In this document: positions 1 to 11,716 of the stretch, one piece after another
How the letters are laid out: each line of letters starts with the position of its first letter
Numbering within the stretch: the stretch's first letter is position 1
Assembly (NCBI GenBank): GCA_025506515.1
Contig: CM046454.1
Span: 61,598,478-61,662,477 of the forward strand
Source of the DNA: Flaveria trinervia
Lineage: Eukaryota > Streptophyta > Magnoliopsida > Asterales > Asteraceae
DNA length: 64,000 bases
Direction of reading: 5' to 3'
Position numbers and translations under genes: made by a program
Notes under the pieces: model-generated
Seen by the model: the letters and a program-made list of their open reading frames with translations, nothing else
Database searches by the model: none
Told to the model about the DNA's origin: nothing

Positions 1-599
1 ATGCTTATTGTTGATATTCTTATTGAACTTTTCCCCCTAGACAAATTTTGCTTTAAAATTTTCTCATTGTAGCCTTTTTAATTCTGTTTGTTTTCGTTGT
101 CAATAATATTAATTCAACGGTTGCAACACCGTGAGCTTAACGAAAGTTAATTTATATAATATTAATTACCAACTCTTTTATGTATAATGGTGTTTATAAG
201 TGTTTTTTATAAAAGAATTTGATGTTTCACTTATAGCACAAAGTTTTTTATTTTTTAAAATTAAACTTCTCAAATTTGATTTTCTTTACTTTTAACCCAA
301 AACTTTTTATCGATTGCAATTTAATCTCACAATATTTATATTTTCAACTTTGTTCCCTTATAGTTTTCATATTTCGTAAATCACCGTTTTACGTTTCGCT
401 TTAAGTTGTGCATGTTAGCACGACATAACATGCATATATGATTTAACATTTTTACGTTTCGTTCTAAATTTGGTAAGTTAACACAACACAATATATGTTT
501 GGTTTGATATAGTTAAGCCTATTTTCTCATTTTGAAGGGTTAGTCACAAAGCACAGATCTTAGATCGACTAAGTAACATTTTTCAATATTTTATGTTTT

Positions 600-722
600 G
601 GTCTAAGTTCTTCATATTAATAAGTGTAACTTCAATGTTGTTGGTCATTAGTTGTGGTGTGACATTGATGTTATTTGACATGGTTTTTCTTCTCCGCCGC
701 AACGCGGGATATTTAATTCTAG
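600..722 (+). mobile_element. Helitron-like 3' terminus
   Basis: A GC-rich mini-hairpin (stem CCGC / GCGG, loop AAC, 697-707) stands 11 bases before CTAG (719-722), which is followed by T. Hairpin plus CTRR followed by T is the usual end of plant Helitrons. The stretch before it (about 642-672) shares words such as GGTCA and ACATTGATGT with 62973-63002, ahead of a similar end at 63050, so both may belong to one family. No Rep/helicase coding and no 5' end (TC) was recognised; the start given is arbitrary. Confidence 0.4.
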
Positions 723-723
723 T

Positions 724-2700
724 TATTTCTACTTATGATTGTAAACAACAAAGCTCTTCATAGGAGCTATTTTGGTTCTCCAACTTTCAACCAAACAATT
801 TGCTTGTGAGATCATATAGGTTTGAAGGAATTTTTTTGGGTTTCGATAATAGAGTTTTCTATGATTTATAATGTAGTAAATTTATGTTATATTTTTCTTG
901 TATTAATGTGAGGGAAGAGTTCGAGTAAAAAAAAGTTTTTAAATCTAAAACGTGTAATATAAATATTACCAATTAATTTTTTGAAGATTGAGATCAAATT
1001 ATACGACGTAAGTTTGTTAGAGATATAATTTATGCATAACCACTTCTCTTAACGTTTTTTAAATTTTATCTGTTTTTTAAACGTTCATAACTATTATATA
1101 TGACATTCTTTTTTTTATAAAAATTACACCATAATAATGAGCATATTTTTATCTATAAAACAAGTATAATATCGTTATATAAACTTATAATATTTCTTTT
1201 ACGTTTTTAAGTTTTTATGATCTATGTGTATTTAATATAGTTCATGGTATCTTTATTTTATTATTGTATTTTTTAATACTAAAAGGAGATGGATTTACAT
1301 TAATAAGGAATCTGGGATTGACTTTTAAACGTAAATATATTTTGATCATTATGTCAAATATAAAAAGGTCATTGTGTGTTATACGTCAGGTATCGTGTCA
1401 AATATTTTTCATCACTGTGTATTACGTTTGAGATAATTTCGTGTTATTTTTATCATTATGTTTTTCAATTATGTTATTTATTATATGTTTTTAAAACTTA
1501 TAGTGTTTAATATAACACAAGAGCAAAACACACAATGAGTCATTTTATTACTGTTATTTGTATATTATATAAACTTGTTGTTATCTTATTATTATGTTTC
1601 ACAATTATGACTACACAATGATGTTATTTATTGATATACTTTTCAAAACTTATAGTGTTTAGCATAATATAATGACGAACAAAAAATACAATAAATCATT
1701 TTATCAATGTGTTTTATATATTATATAAACTTGTTGAATTTATCATTAGGTTTTACAAGTAGAAGTATACAGAGATGTCATTTATCAATGTGTTTTTTTT
1801 AAATTTATAAAGTTTAAGATAACATAATGACGAACAAAAAATATAATTAGCCATTTTATCATCGTGTGTTATGTTTTATATCCTTTGTGTTGTTTTGTTA
1901 TTTTTTAATGCTTTGGATTAATTAATTGTTAATTAATCATTGTGTTTTATATACTACTTTAACAAGTTTGTTTAAGAATCATTAATTGTTAAGTAACTCA
2001 CTTTAACAAGTTTGTTTAAGAATCATTGGTATGGTATACTTTTAAATAAATAAATAAATAAATAAAAGTATGGTTTTTAATTATATAATTGTATGTGTTT
2101 TGATTTTAGAAGGAAAGTGGATGTAGTAAAGACTAAAGAGTGTATTCACACGTAAAAAGAAGTGTAAATATAAACGTGAATATTCATTTAGCAAAAGGAA
2201 TTGAAATGTGAATATTATTCTAAACATGGAAAATAAAGGCATGGGGTTTCACTTTTGCCCATGCGGCGTGGCTCCACAACGAAAACCAACGGTTAAAGAC
2301 GAACTCACGTGGTTGATGGCTGGGACTTTATCCAAGTGGTGGGGCTAAATGGTTGTGTCTCCACCTTTCCGATTGGGTCCTAAAAATTGATTTCATGGTC
2401 ACTCATTTAACCCTAAAACCTATTGTTATATATAAAAAGAACGCATTTTTTGAAGTAAACCGGTTAAATTTGCCACATGTTATGTTTTTCTAACAACGTT
2501 ATTGTCGTCTTTAGTGGTGAATATCATGCCTAATTACTAGTGTCGTCAATGAATGTATAGTTTTAACATAAGACAGTCAATTCGTCAATGAAAATATAAT
2601 TTTATTTTACTTATAACAAAGAAAATCATAATAAATATTGATACAATTTAAGATGTGTGAAGTAGGGAGTGGTTATAAATATTATAGCTAGAGCACTAAG
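724..2700. other. AT-rich intergenic DNA
   Basis: No gene, RNA or clear transposon seen. It has long A/T runs, recurring words around 1380-1870 (variants of CATTTTATCA and TTATATAAACTTGTTG, a diffuse degenerate repetition) and an AAAT microsatellite at 2044-2067. Confidence 0.5.
2044..2067. repeat. (AAAT)n microsatellite
   Basis: About six uninterrupted copies of a 4-base AAAT unit. Confidence 0.9.
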
Positions 2701-2702
2701 GA

Positions 2703-2960
2703 TATAACACCCGGCCCTTCATACTAACAATATTGTCCGTTTTGCCCACAATGAGCTCGCGGATTTTCTTTTGGTTGCCCGGATGAAAACTTCTCAGGGA
2801 GGTCATCCATCTATGAATTGCTCTCACCTAACATCTGAGCATGCTTAACTGTGAAATTCTCCTCTCATCCATAGCCAATATGCTCAACACGCGTTGTTGA
2901 TTTTAGAAACATGACATTCCCTATAAACCAGGAATCTCTCATGTCCACGACTGATCTGAG
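2703..2960 (-). mobile_element. 5S rRNA-like TRIM (Cassandra-type) LTR remnant
   Basis: It starts near a TAACACCC LTR-like end and continues with AATATTGTCCGTTTTGCCC. Then, read on the minus strand, comes a block resembling plant 5S rRNA. On the plus strand AGGGAGGTCATCCATC (2797-2812) corresponds to the complement of the 5S segment GATGGGTGACCTCC. GAGCATGCTTAACTGTG (2837-2853) corresponds to the complement of the segment around CAGTTAAGCGTGCTTGG, in the right order and spacing. Known background: Cassandra TRIM elements carry 5S-derived sequence in their LTRs. This copy is divergent; no second LTR or target duplication was found. It is not a functional 5S gene. Confidence 0.5.
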
Positions 2961-5190
2961 ATAAATATAGAATAACACAAAAGAACCTCTAAGGTTCTAA
3001 AAAGTAAACATCACTAGGAGGGTCTAAAAGATTGAACTCTTAGCAGAGGACAAGGTGATCATTTTGTCTTATATGAGTACGATAAGAAGTTCCTTTGGAT
3101 TTGTACGATTAATGAAAGATGGTTAGAAATGATCGTCAATAGTAACTAATAATCAATAGTTAGTTGCTAATAATTATGACTAGTAACTTACTACAGATGA
3201 TCAGTAACTGCTGAGATTATTTTCCACTTGAATTAATAGTGACAAACCTCAAAAGCAAGTTACTACCAAAATAAGTCATTAATAATAAGTTACCGTTTAG
3301 CGCTAATAAGTTATTATTATGCAGTAGCGACTAGACTAGGTTCGATACTAAGTAGTTGTAATGGATGAAGTTTTTATTGAGGAACTTTTTTTAATTAATA
3401 ATGGTTAAAATCCCAACAGTCATACAAGATTACGAAGAGTTGCTATGTTTCAAGGAAATCACTATGATGGTTCAACCTGCATATAAAGGATAATGTTGTG
3501 ATCTTCTTAACATATGAAGATACATTTTCAGTTCCCACATAAATCAAACACCTAACTTCATTTTTTGCAAAACTTCTGCCTTTCTTGATTATTGATTATG
3601 AACTTTGAAATACATTAATTTACAAGCCAGCCGACCTAATTCAGTACTATTATTCGGATATATGAAATATACATGTTTGACATAACACTTCTAAAACGAT
3701 CATTTAACCTGAACATTAATACTTGCCATATATATTCCTAAACACTAACACAACCATATTTAGTAAGCAGGTTACACGACACGTTAGACAAAAATAAATG
3801 TAACCAGTTCAATAACATAGGTGACATTATATGACATGTTTAACACATTTAAATATTAGTGATTAGTTGACACAAATGAAACAATTTGTTTAATGCAATT
3901 ATCGTCAGCTCAGCTCAGACAGATCTTATTTGAAAGAAAGTTAGCAAGTGTTGGCTTATGGAACTTTGTTACCCAAGGCACAAGGCATAAAGGCTTTTGT
4001 TCCTTCTGCATTGGTCTCAGAGGGGCCTCACTTAAAAAGTGATCGAATAAAGCTTTTCTGCATACAAGACGTTCTTAAACCTTACACTCTTATCACAAAT
4101 GGAAAATATATTGACTCGAAGAAGTCGGTCACAATTTTTTACGGGTCAATAAGTTCTCGAAAAAACCTAGATCCTTCCCTAACACTAAACACAAAGTGAT
4201 GCCGAGGGTTGTTTCCGGAGGAAATGGTATTCGTAGTACACATAATTTAGCATTTGATTCAGCAGTAATGGTAAACAAACAACTCAACAACCACATTTAA
4301 GAAATAGTAAAAAATGATAAGCGTGATAATAGTAAAAGTTATATAAAAATATAGTTCTTAATAAGAGTGATTAGTTGATAAATATTTGATAACATTTAAA
4401 ACTATAAAACTACGTCATTTTTATAAATGAGTTATAAAAGATCTTGACGTATTAACCAATCTAACATGATTAGTTATACATATTATGTGTGTGTGTCATC
4501 AGCATGTCTATGTGTTTATGACCCAAACTCATTTACTCTACACACTAACCATTTAATTCTCGTGTTAATGGTTTAACCGCACTAAATAGCCAACTGGTAT
4601 TAATTATTTTGTAAATGCCTGTTATAATTTATATATTTATATAGTATCATTATAAATAAACTTATCAAACTATCGTAATGAAAGCCATCGTTTTGTTGTT
4701 ATTATGCTATGGGATGCATGTAATCTCACGATCATTATGGACAAATGAGGAATCACGTGCCACTGAATGTAACATTTGTGGATCGAAATACCTCTAGATG
4801 AATTAAAATTTGGGTTTATATTATATCAATTATTAAATTCCTTACAATCAGAAATGTAGACGTAAGGTGCCAGCAACGGCGGAGCTCGGGTATTTTATAT
4901 TGGGGTCAGGGGCGAAATTAATTTTTTTAAGTGGGGTAAATTTGATATATATATATAAAAAATTATACTATCGGACCAAAAATTTACAATACCAAACAAA
5001 AAATTAACACTACTGACGAAAATATTTATAAAAGTAATTAACAAAATAGAAATATATAATAAAGGTTGAATGAGTTTAGAGGATAATAAAATTGCGAGTG
5101 ACTTTGGACCTTTAGTTGAAAATTTGAGAGACTTAAATACTATTTTGTGAAATTTTATTTTATTAAATGTTACAACCTTTTAAATCTACA
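2961..5190. other. AT-rich intergenic DNA
   Basis: No gene recognised. A short open frame at 3948-4199 has no family resemblance I can see. At 4860-4990 lies a piece of a dispersed repeat (GGGGT..., ACTATCGGACC, AAAATTTACA) that recurs loosely at 63720-63830. Confidence 0.5.
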
Positions 5191-5200
5191 CTTTACAAAA

Positions 5201-5564
5201 GACAAAATTGCATAAATGGTCCATATGGTTTAACTAAATTATATGTTTGATCTCTAAATATTAAAATTTACAAACGTAGTTCAAACTTTGGTATTTTTCG
5301 GCTCATTGCAAGTTTTGTCCTTAATATTAAGTTCATTTAGTTTTCACGTATTTTATAAAGTTTAGACTAACTTTTAAATTTAATTTTAGGGGCTAAAATT
5401 GTAACATGCACATAAAAGTTTGGAATAACTTTGTAGATTTTTAAATTTTAGGTTTCAAATTTAACTCCAAAAAAGTTTGGAGTAACTTTATTATTTGTAA
5501 AAATTGTGAATTAAACATGCAATTGGGTCAAACCACATACATGAACTATTTACGTCATTTTCTC
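5201..5564. mobile_element. MULE-like MITE with degenerate inverted repeats
   Basis: The left end (GACAAAATTGCATAAATGG...) and the reverse complement of the right end (GAGAAAATGACGTAAATAG...) align for about 50 bases, both continuing to a GGTTTRAC...GCATGTTT/ATATGTTT-like block. Flanks CTTTACAAA (5191-5199) and CCTTACAAA (5565-5573) match at 8 of 9 bases; nine-base target duplications are typical of Mutator-like elements. No coding capacity. The exact left edge is uncertain by one base. Confidence 0.42.
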
Positions 5565-5924
5565 CCTTACAAATAATGCAATACGTATCCCCAAACATAT
5601 ATCTTTTTTAATAACACGTGAGAAGTGACTTGATCGACATGACCAGAAATCTTACATTGTTCACTAGAATCTATCGAAGTATAAACAAATTGAGAACATC
5701 CATGTTATTTTCTTGAATTGAACAATTCAAAACTTTCTAAAATTATAGTCTATCATAATTTGCGCAAGATCATAAATCAAAGTACCTAATGAATATTGAG
5801 ACAAATTCCCTTGAACAAATTGGTACATTCACGCTTGACAATCTACAAAGGGATATAAAGTCAAGATTCAAAGTGGGTATACAAGATCAAGTATAAACCA
5901 AATGTTGAGATTAAAAGGTGCAAG

Positions 5925-6575
5925 GTGAGGCGGCTCACTATAAAGGACATTGTATAATGACAGGGCGGGGTAGATTATAGTGACACGCTTGCTCTAGTTG
6001 CAAAGCTTGTAACTATGAAGACTCTACATACTATTACAGTTAAGTAGAATTGGCTTATTATTTACCTCTTGATGTGAATAACGCCTCTCTACACGGTGAT
6101 CTATAAGAAGTGGACATGAAAATTTTCCAAGGATTTACAACAAAAGATTAAACGAGATTTCGTACTCGTAATTGGTATCACAAGTTCACCATAGCTCTTC
6201 TACAACTCGGTTACAAACACTTTAAGGCAACTACTCCTTATTAATCTACAAAGCTGGTTAAGTTTATGTTGCCGCAATAATATATGTTAATGATGTCATA
6301 CTCCCACACTTGTCCTATTGTTACATATTAAAATGAAATGTTATAGTGAAGCACAATTAAAATGAAATGTTACTTTGTTCATGAAATGTTAAAATGAAAT
6401 GTTACTTTGTTCATGAAAGAGTTGAATCAAATGCGATACAACCTATGACTTACTAAAATACATAAATAGCCAACTTGTTTACTAAACCACTTGGAGCACA
6501 ATAGTTATGATTGCTACTTGACAAGTTGAGCATTTAATTTCTACACACTTCAAGTTGAGAGGAACTATTGAAAGA
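5925..6575 (+). pseudogene. decayed Ty1/copia reverse transcriptase-RNase H remnant
   Basis: Reading across stops and frameshifts gives a copia RT: VDYSDTLALVAKLVTMKTLH, then LDVNNASLHGDL (the conserved LDVNNAFLHGDL block), then LLQLGYKHF and IYVNDVIL near 6270-6300, in the place of the YVDD catalytic box. Further on, about 6460-6560, translation shows NLFTKPLGAQ and LDKLSI, matching the RNase H tail (ADLLTKPL...). The right part is close to a purine-rich stretch (AGTTGAGAGGAAC). LTRs were not found. An old, dead insertion. The region 6310-6430 between the two blocks is replaced by local duplications. Confidence 0.75.
6359..6416. repeat. short tandem duplication, 26-bp unit
   Basis: A 26-base unit beginning AAAATGAAATGTTACTTTG occurs twice, offset 32 bases, with a third partial copy just before. 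It lies within the copia remnant. Confidence 0.8.
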
Positions 6576-7990
6576 TATGGAACTTACATCCTATTATATT
6601 ACTATATTTTTCTGATTGTAATTGAACTTTATTTGAGAAATGTTTGTTGTACGTCCCTTTTCTTTTTCCTATGTATTCGTGTATATGTATTCGTTGCTAC
6701 ATCAATGAGAATAATCTTTGATTGTCAAAATTTTCATTATTGTTGTTAAATGTTTACCACCCGCTCTAATTTAAGGTATCTTGATTGTAAAAAAATGTAT
6801 CTTTCTCATCGAATAAAAAGATTTCAACTCATATAATGTATAAGTTTAATGGTGTTATTTACTACAAAAGGTTAGATATTTAGATGTGTGTGAAAAAAGA
6901 AATGATCTAATCCAGTGTTAAAAACTTTCTTTCGATAAAAATAATATAAGATACGAGTAATCTGGTATATGTAAAAAAACTTTCAAACATTATAAAACTA
7001 GTTCAATTCTCTCAAAATTCTCTCAAAAGTAGAAGTATATATGATCAATTTATAGTGTTCATCATATTTTAATTTTGTTTGCACTTTTACAAATTCCTAT
7101 GGGTTCTTCTAAAGCTCATTAAGAATGTCAAAGTTTTGGAGGAACCATTTGATGAATCATGAATAATGGCATGTAAGTGGGAGTGGGGCTAAGTTGTTTT
7201 GATTCCAATCAAATTCATTGGATCCTAAGAATTGACTCCAACGGTGGGTTATTAACCAATGGGCTCCGTGATTCAAACGTCGAATAAAATCGAATGAGGT
7301 TCATTGATTTTGTGCAATTTCATAATAATTAAGAATTGCAGAAAGGGTTTATATAAGTGGTTAATTTGTGAGTTTTAATATAGAGTTGAGCATAACTTGA
7401 CCAAACATATAAAATTGATAAGTTCTAAATTTGTAATATCTTCAAAATTGATAAGTTGAGCAAAAGGGTTTATATATTAGGTTAATAAACTAGAATTAAA
7501 CTTGCGTCTTGCGGTGGTTTTCCTCCTAAACCATACGACAATCGGTTTTGACTAAGATTTAAGTGAAAAGATAAGGACGTCATTACAATGAAAAAGAAAA
7601 TAAATAATCGAAAAGATTTTTTATTAAATAAAACGAAGAAAGTAAGAAAAACACAAATGTAAGAAAAGAAACGGCCTGTTAAAGAAGAAGAGGAAACAAA
7701 AAAAACCCATTGCATGAAAAAGAACAAAAATAGTTTGTTAAATGTTCTACTTGATTAAAATACTTAGCTTATTATAAATTATTAAATTCTAAAATTTTAA
7801 AATAATTAAGTTTAAAAATACTAAAGAATCTTACTTACATAATAAAGGAAATAAAAATTAAAAATTAAAACGCTAAATTTTTATTAAAATAGTTAAACAG
7901 ATAATAAATATTATGTAAAACATTTTAAACTTATTTATGTAAATTTTAAGAAAATTTTACAAAAGAATCAAAACTTAATTAAAGAAAAAA
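6576..7990. other. AT-rich intergenic DNA
   Basis: No gene or element boundary supported. The stretch 7170-7270 (GGGGCTAA ... TTGGATCCTAAGAATTGA) loosely resembles 2340-2390 (GGGGCTAA ... TTGGGTCCTAAAAATTGA), suggesting a dispersed repeat. The minus open frame at 7482-7727 is a low-complexity F/S/L-rich translation of A-rich DNA and was not accepted. Confidence 0.5.
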
Positions 7991-7994
7991 AATA

Positions 7995-8097
7995 AAATGT
8001 GAAAAGGTGTCTGGGCAGGGGGCACTCGGATTCGAACCTAGGCTGTTTTGTTTATTGACATGCGTTGTTAACAACTAACTCACCATTCGTCTTCAAC
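7995..8097 (-). mobile_element. tRNA-related SINE-like fragment
   Basis: On the minus strand GGTTCGAATCC (8028-8038) is a perfect Pol III B box. About 45 bases upstream, TGAGTTAGTTGTTAAC (around 8078-8093) resembles an A box. The segment then runs into T-rich sequence. A/B box spacing and the T-rich tail fit a tRNA-derived SINE. A cloverleaf is not apparent, so it is not called a tRNA gene. Confidence 0.4.
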
Positions 8098-8520
8098 TCT
8101 CCTCTACCATCACCACTATGGCCAGACCATTGCCTCATCACCGCCACTGAAAACATTATCTCTTACACCCACCCCTATTGGCACCTCCACCACCACCTTA
8201 ATAAAAACACCACAAAGAACACCATCAATACAAAGACCCACAATCGCATCTACGCAATAGCAGCAATATCATTATCATTATTAGGACTTCATAAGATGGA
8301 GGGAGTTGTTGGAGTAGTGGTGGTTGTGAGTTGGCCGGCTGGTATACAAATTAAGACAGAGATGTGATGTACAGGTACAATTAGGGCTTCGCATTTTGGA
8401 TCGATGGTCGGTGCTATGGTGGTGATGGTGTGCTAGTGATGGTGCATATATTAGGGCGAAAGTAAGGATGTGTGCTTGGAGGACTAGAGGGCTTTGATTT
8501 TTGTGGTGGCGGATGTTGTG

Positions 8521-8780
8521 GTGTGAGTGTTGGTGTTGTGGTGTGAGTGTTGGTGTTGTGGTGTGAGTGTTGGTGTTGTGGTGTGAGTGTTGGTGTTGTG
8601 GTGTGAGTGTTGGTGTTGTGGTGTGAGTGTTGGTGTTGTGGTGTGAGTGTTGGTGTTGTGGTGTGAGTGTTGGTGTTGTGGTGTGAGTGTTGGTGTTGTG
8701 GTGTGAGTGTTGGTGTTGTGGTGTGAGTGTTGGTGTTGTGGTGTGAGTGTTGGTGTTGTGGTGTGAGTGTTGGTGTTGTG
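8521..8780. repeat. perfect 20-bp minisatellite, 13 copies
   Basis: Unit GTGTGAGTGTTGGTGTTGTG repeated 13 times head to tail with no visible substitution. The unit is not a multiple of three and has no stop on the minus strand in any frame. The array therefore reads open in overlapping frames as a 20-residue H/T/N/P/Q repeat, without being evidence of a gene. Perfect identity points to very recent expansion. Flanks (8400-8520, 8781-8860) are rich in related GGTGGTG/GATGGTG words. Confidence 0.97.
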
Positions 8781-10168
8781 GTGATCAATGGATAGTATTG
8801 TGGTGTTGCGATGATCGATGTTCAATGTTTCGGTGGTGATTGTGTGGCGGAGGTCATGTAGAAGGTGATAGTGGCGTTATTTATGGTCTGTGTCGTAGGG
8901 GAGTAAAACTAAAGAAGAAAGGGAGGGGCCCGGAGGGTGTATCTAATATATATAAATATCTCTATTTTAATATTTAGTTTTTAATATTGGATGAGAGGTA
9001 TTTTACTCATTTGACAGTCACTTAACATAAAAGTATTAACATCGTTAGTCAAATGACGAAAATAAAAACAATTTTCAAAACTGAGCTTAAGAATCGAGAC
9101 AAATTAGGCTATGTGTAATGGTTAATGCTTCTTAAAGGGTGTTTTTCTGTCACATCAACGCCCTCTTATCCGCTAACTCAATCGACATCTCAACAGCGAT
9201 ATATATGGTACTCGTCGGAGCCTTCACTGGCGATTCATACAACGAGCATGGCCGGTAGGGTGGGCGGTGGTTGAATATTCTCTCTATGAAATTGCAGATA
9301 TCGATTGAAGCTTCTCTCTCTCTCCAAAATGGCGTTTTTGTGGTAACGCCGGTAGCCCATAACGCCGGCGGGGGTGGTGGCCAGGGCGTGTTTTGGCGTG
9401 AAGGATGGGTCTTAGCGCCCATGACGTAGGGTCTTAAAGGTTGGTAGTCGAATAGAGACAATTTGCAAAACTCAGGAAACAAAACCGAAATTAACTCAAG
9501 AAAATGTTAATATTAATATCCATATTTGGTAATAAACTGTTCAACTCCTATACATTTCTTAAAATTTCTAAAAGTGTTTGTTACCGAAAGAGATAGAAAA
9601 AATGATATTAAATATATAAAAAAGTATTATTTAATTAAAAATAGTAGTTTATAGTGTAATTGTAACGATTAGAACAAGAAATAAGATGCAAATACTCTCA
9701 TTCGAGATGTGTATAGATGTAACTAGATGTGAAATAAAATATATATGGTTAGGTATTGTTCATAAGGTGGTTAAATGACTCAGGTGCAGTTAAAAATATA
9801 TATGTATAAATGACATGAAAAGTAAATTAAAAATATATATGAGTTTGTTAGTGGTGTTAGTGTCCACTTTTTGTTTATTTCGACTCGTAATTGTGATATA
9901 ATACGAAACTACGAAAGGAATAAAATCTAAAGTTTGTTTTGTAGAATGCCAACGCTTGTGGCTGAAAGTTGTATCATATTGGAATAAATAAAGTATTGCT
10001 ACTTCATGACTTGAAGGAAAGAGTAAATGATGCTATAGATTTTTGTATTTAGTTTTTCTTATAAAGAAAATGTTATTCATTACTATAAATCATCAGGCAC
10101 GAAAAGAGAAAAAAAATCCAACGGTCTAACAAAATCTGAAACTAAACTAAAAACATAAAAGCCTTTTT
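8781..10168. other. intergenic DNA, possible unclassified repeat
   Basis: No gene supported. The 9120-9440 segment is GC-richer (repeated AACGCCGG, GGCGTG, AGCGCCC words) and looks like a non-autonomous transposon fragment, but I could not define its ends. The open frame at 9150-9482 (minus) is a by-product of this segment. Confidence 0.4.
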
Positions 10169-10464
10169 CATTGTTTTGTACCGGTCAGTCGGCCGGAAAC
10201 CAGACTTCAATCCGGTCTGGTTCGGTACTGAAAGCTGTTTTGAAGTTGAACCAGTGGTCGGATCGGTTCGACCAGCTGAACCAGCCCTCAGACCGAGAAT
10301 CGGACTGGTTGAACCAAGGGTTGGACTGGTTTTTTATACATATATTTTAATTTTTAGTAATTTTTTACATATATATTTACTAAAATATTTATAATTTTAT
10401 CCGGTCCGACCAGCAGACCGATTAAACGTCCGGTTCACTGGTTGGTCCGGTTTTAAAAATATTG
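10169..10464. mobile_element. foldback MITE rich in CCGGTT/AACCGG
   Basis: The left end CATTGTTTTGTACCGG pairs imperfectly with the reverse complement of the right end, CAATATTTTTAAAACCGG. The interior is made of repeated GGTTCGACCAG, GGTTGAACC and ACCGGNC words on both strands. Such foldback elements are common in eudicot genomes. No target duplication could be read. The open frame inside it (10176-10394) is not a gene. Confidence 0.55.
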
Positions 10465-10695
10465 TTTTTTTGGGTTTTCGGTCTTTAGAAAACCAAAATC
10501 TGGAAAAAATTTATCTCATAAATAAAATCTAGTATTATAAGATAAATATTGCCTTGTTATAGATTTTACATATTTATTTTTCTCTTCAACTGCATTCTTA
10601 CAACCAAGCAAGTATTATAAAAACAAATTTCAAAAAAATCATATACAAAGGATATATTATTACAAATGAATTATAAAATGATATTTTTATCTATA

Positions 10696-11707
10696 GACTA
10701 AATTACAAAAACAATCCTTTATGTTTATACTTGATTTCAAGTTTAGTCCTTAACTTTTAAAAATTACACCAAACATCATTTACATGTTCGTAACAATTAT
10801 GGTCATTTAAACTAACTTGAATTAAGTTTTTTAGTTAAATCTAGTCGATAAAATCATCTCACACGTGGTTGTCTATTATTTCCTGTTTACTAAAATCAAA
10901 GTGAAGCATGACCATAGAGTACAATCAATCAATTTATAATATACCTATTGAAAGGTAAAGGCTGTGATTTCATAATTTGATGAACACTATAATATATTTG
11001 GAAATCATTTTTGTTACTATAGAGTAGTTAATTAATGTTGGTCCAAAAAGAATGCCTTGCTTGGGTATTGTATGTAATTATATTATTCTCTCTTTTAGAA
11101 AGTATGTGTATGGCAGTGATTTATAAGGTTTTATGTATTGGGGGTACAAGTCATTGACTCATTGTAGCATGTGTTAGACTGCAAGATATGTGAAACACAA
11201 ACAAATTAGATCGCTTCACGTGTTGTGTAAGACTATGTCATCTGCACAACTTCGTGATATTTTCTTTTTATTTTTCCAAAACTGCGTAAATAAATAGGAA
11301 TGAAACTCAATTTTATTGTTCACCTTTTCTTAAAAGACTGAATTCTTTGAAAGACGGAACGTCAGACTGTCTTTTATTTTATTTTTTTAAAGAAAGATCA
11401 ATTTTAGTAAACAGAGAATGATGGATGATCACGTTCAATTTTAAAAGCGGGAAAGAGTAAGTTGGATTATCACGTTCATGTACATAGGGTTATTATAAGA
11501 TGGTAAGAATTAAGATGGATTTCATAAAATTGCTCTCACGTGATTTGGATGTGACTAGACTTAACCAAAAAATTTAACCTAAGTTAGTTTAAAGGATTAT
11601 AATTGTTACAAATATTAAAGATAAAGGATGTTTGATGTAATTTTTAAAGATTAAGAACCAAACCTGAAATCAAGTTTAAACACAAGGGACCTTTTTATAG
11701 TTTAGTC
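10696..11707. mobile_element. MULE-type MITE with long inverted repeats and 9-bp TSD
   Basis: The arm at 10696-about 10870 and the reverse complement of about 11520-11707 align along roughly 185 bases. Both start GACTAAA, and matching blocks include TTGATTTCA, AAAAATTACA, CAAACATC and GTAACAATTAT. The element is flanked by a perfect nine-base duplication TTATCTATA (10687-10695 and 11708-11716). Long arms plus a 9-bp TSD are the signature of Mutator-like elements. The 650-bp middle has no transposase, so it is non-autonomous. Confidence 0.85.
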
Positions 11708-11716
11708 TTATCTATA

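Noticed and set aside
2787..2866. Functional 5S rRNA gene
   Set aside because: Many substitutions and missing ends; the LTR-like context fits a TRIM better.
3948..4199. 83-residue plus-strand open frame
   Set aside because: No known family, no splice context, no repeat relation; length expected by chance.
8028..8038. tRNA genes at the B boxes (also 43667-43677)
   Set aside because: No foldable acceptor or anticodon arms; SINE-like instead.
8414..8825. Two overlapping minus-strand open frames of 113-124 residues (H/T/N/P/Q repeats)
   Set aside because: They are translations of the 20-bp minisatellite, open only because the unit lacks stops.
9150..9482. 110-residue minus-strand open frame with Pro-rich stretch
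   Set aside because: Derived from a GC-rich repeat-like segment; no domain, no supporting signals.
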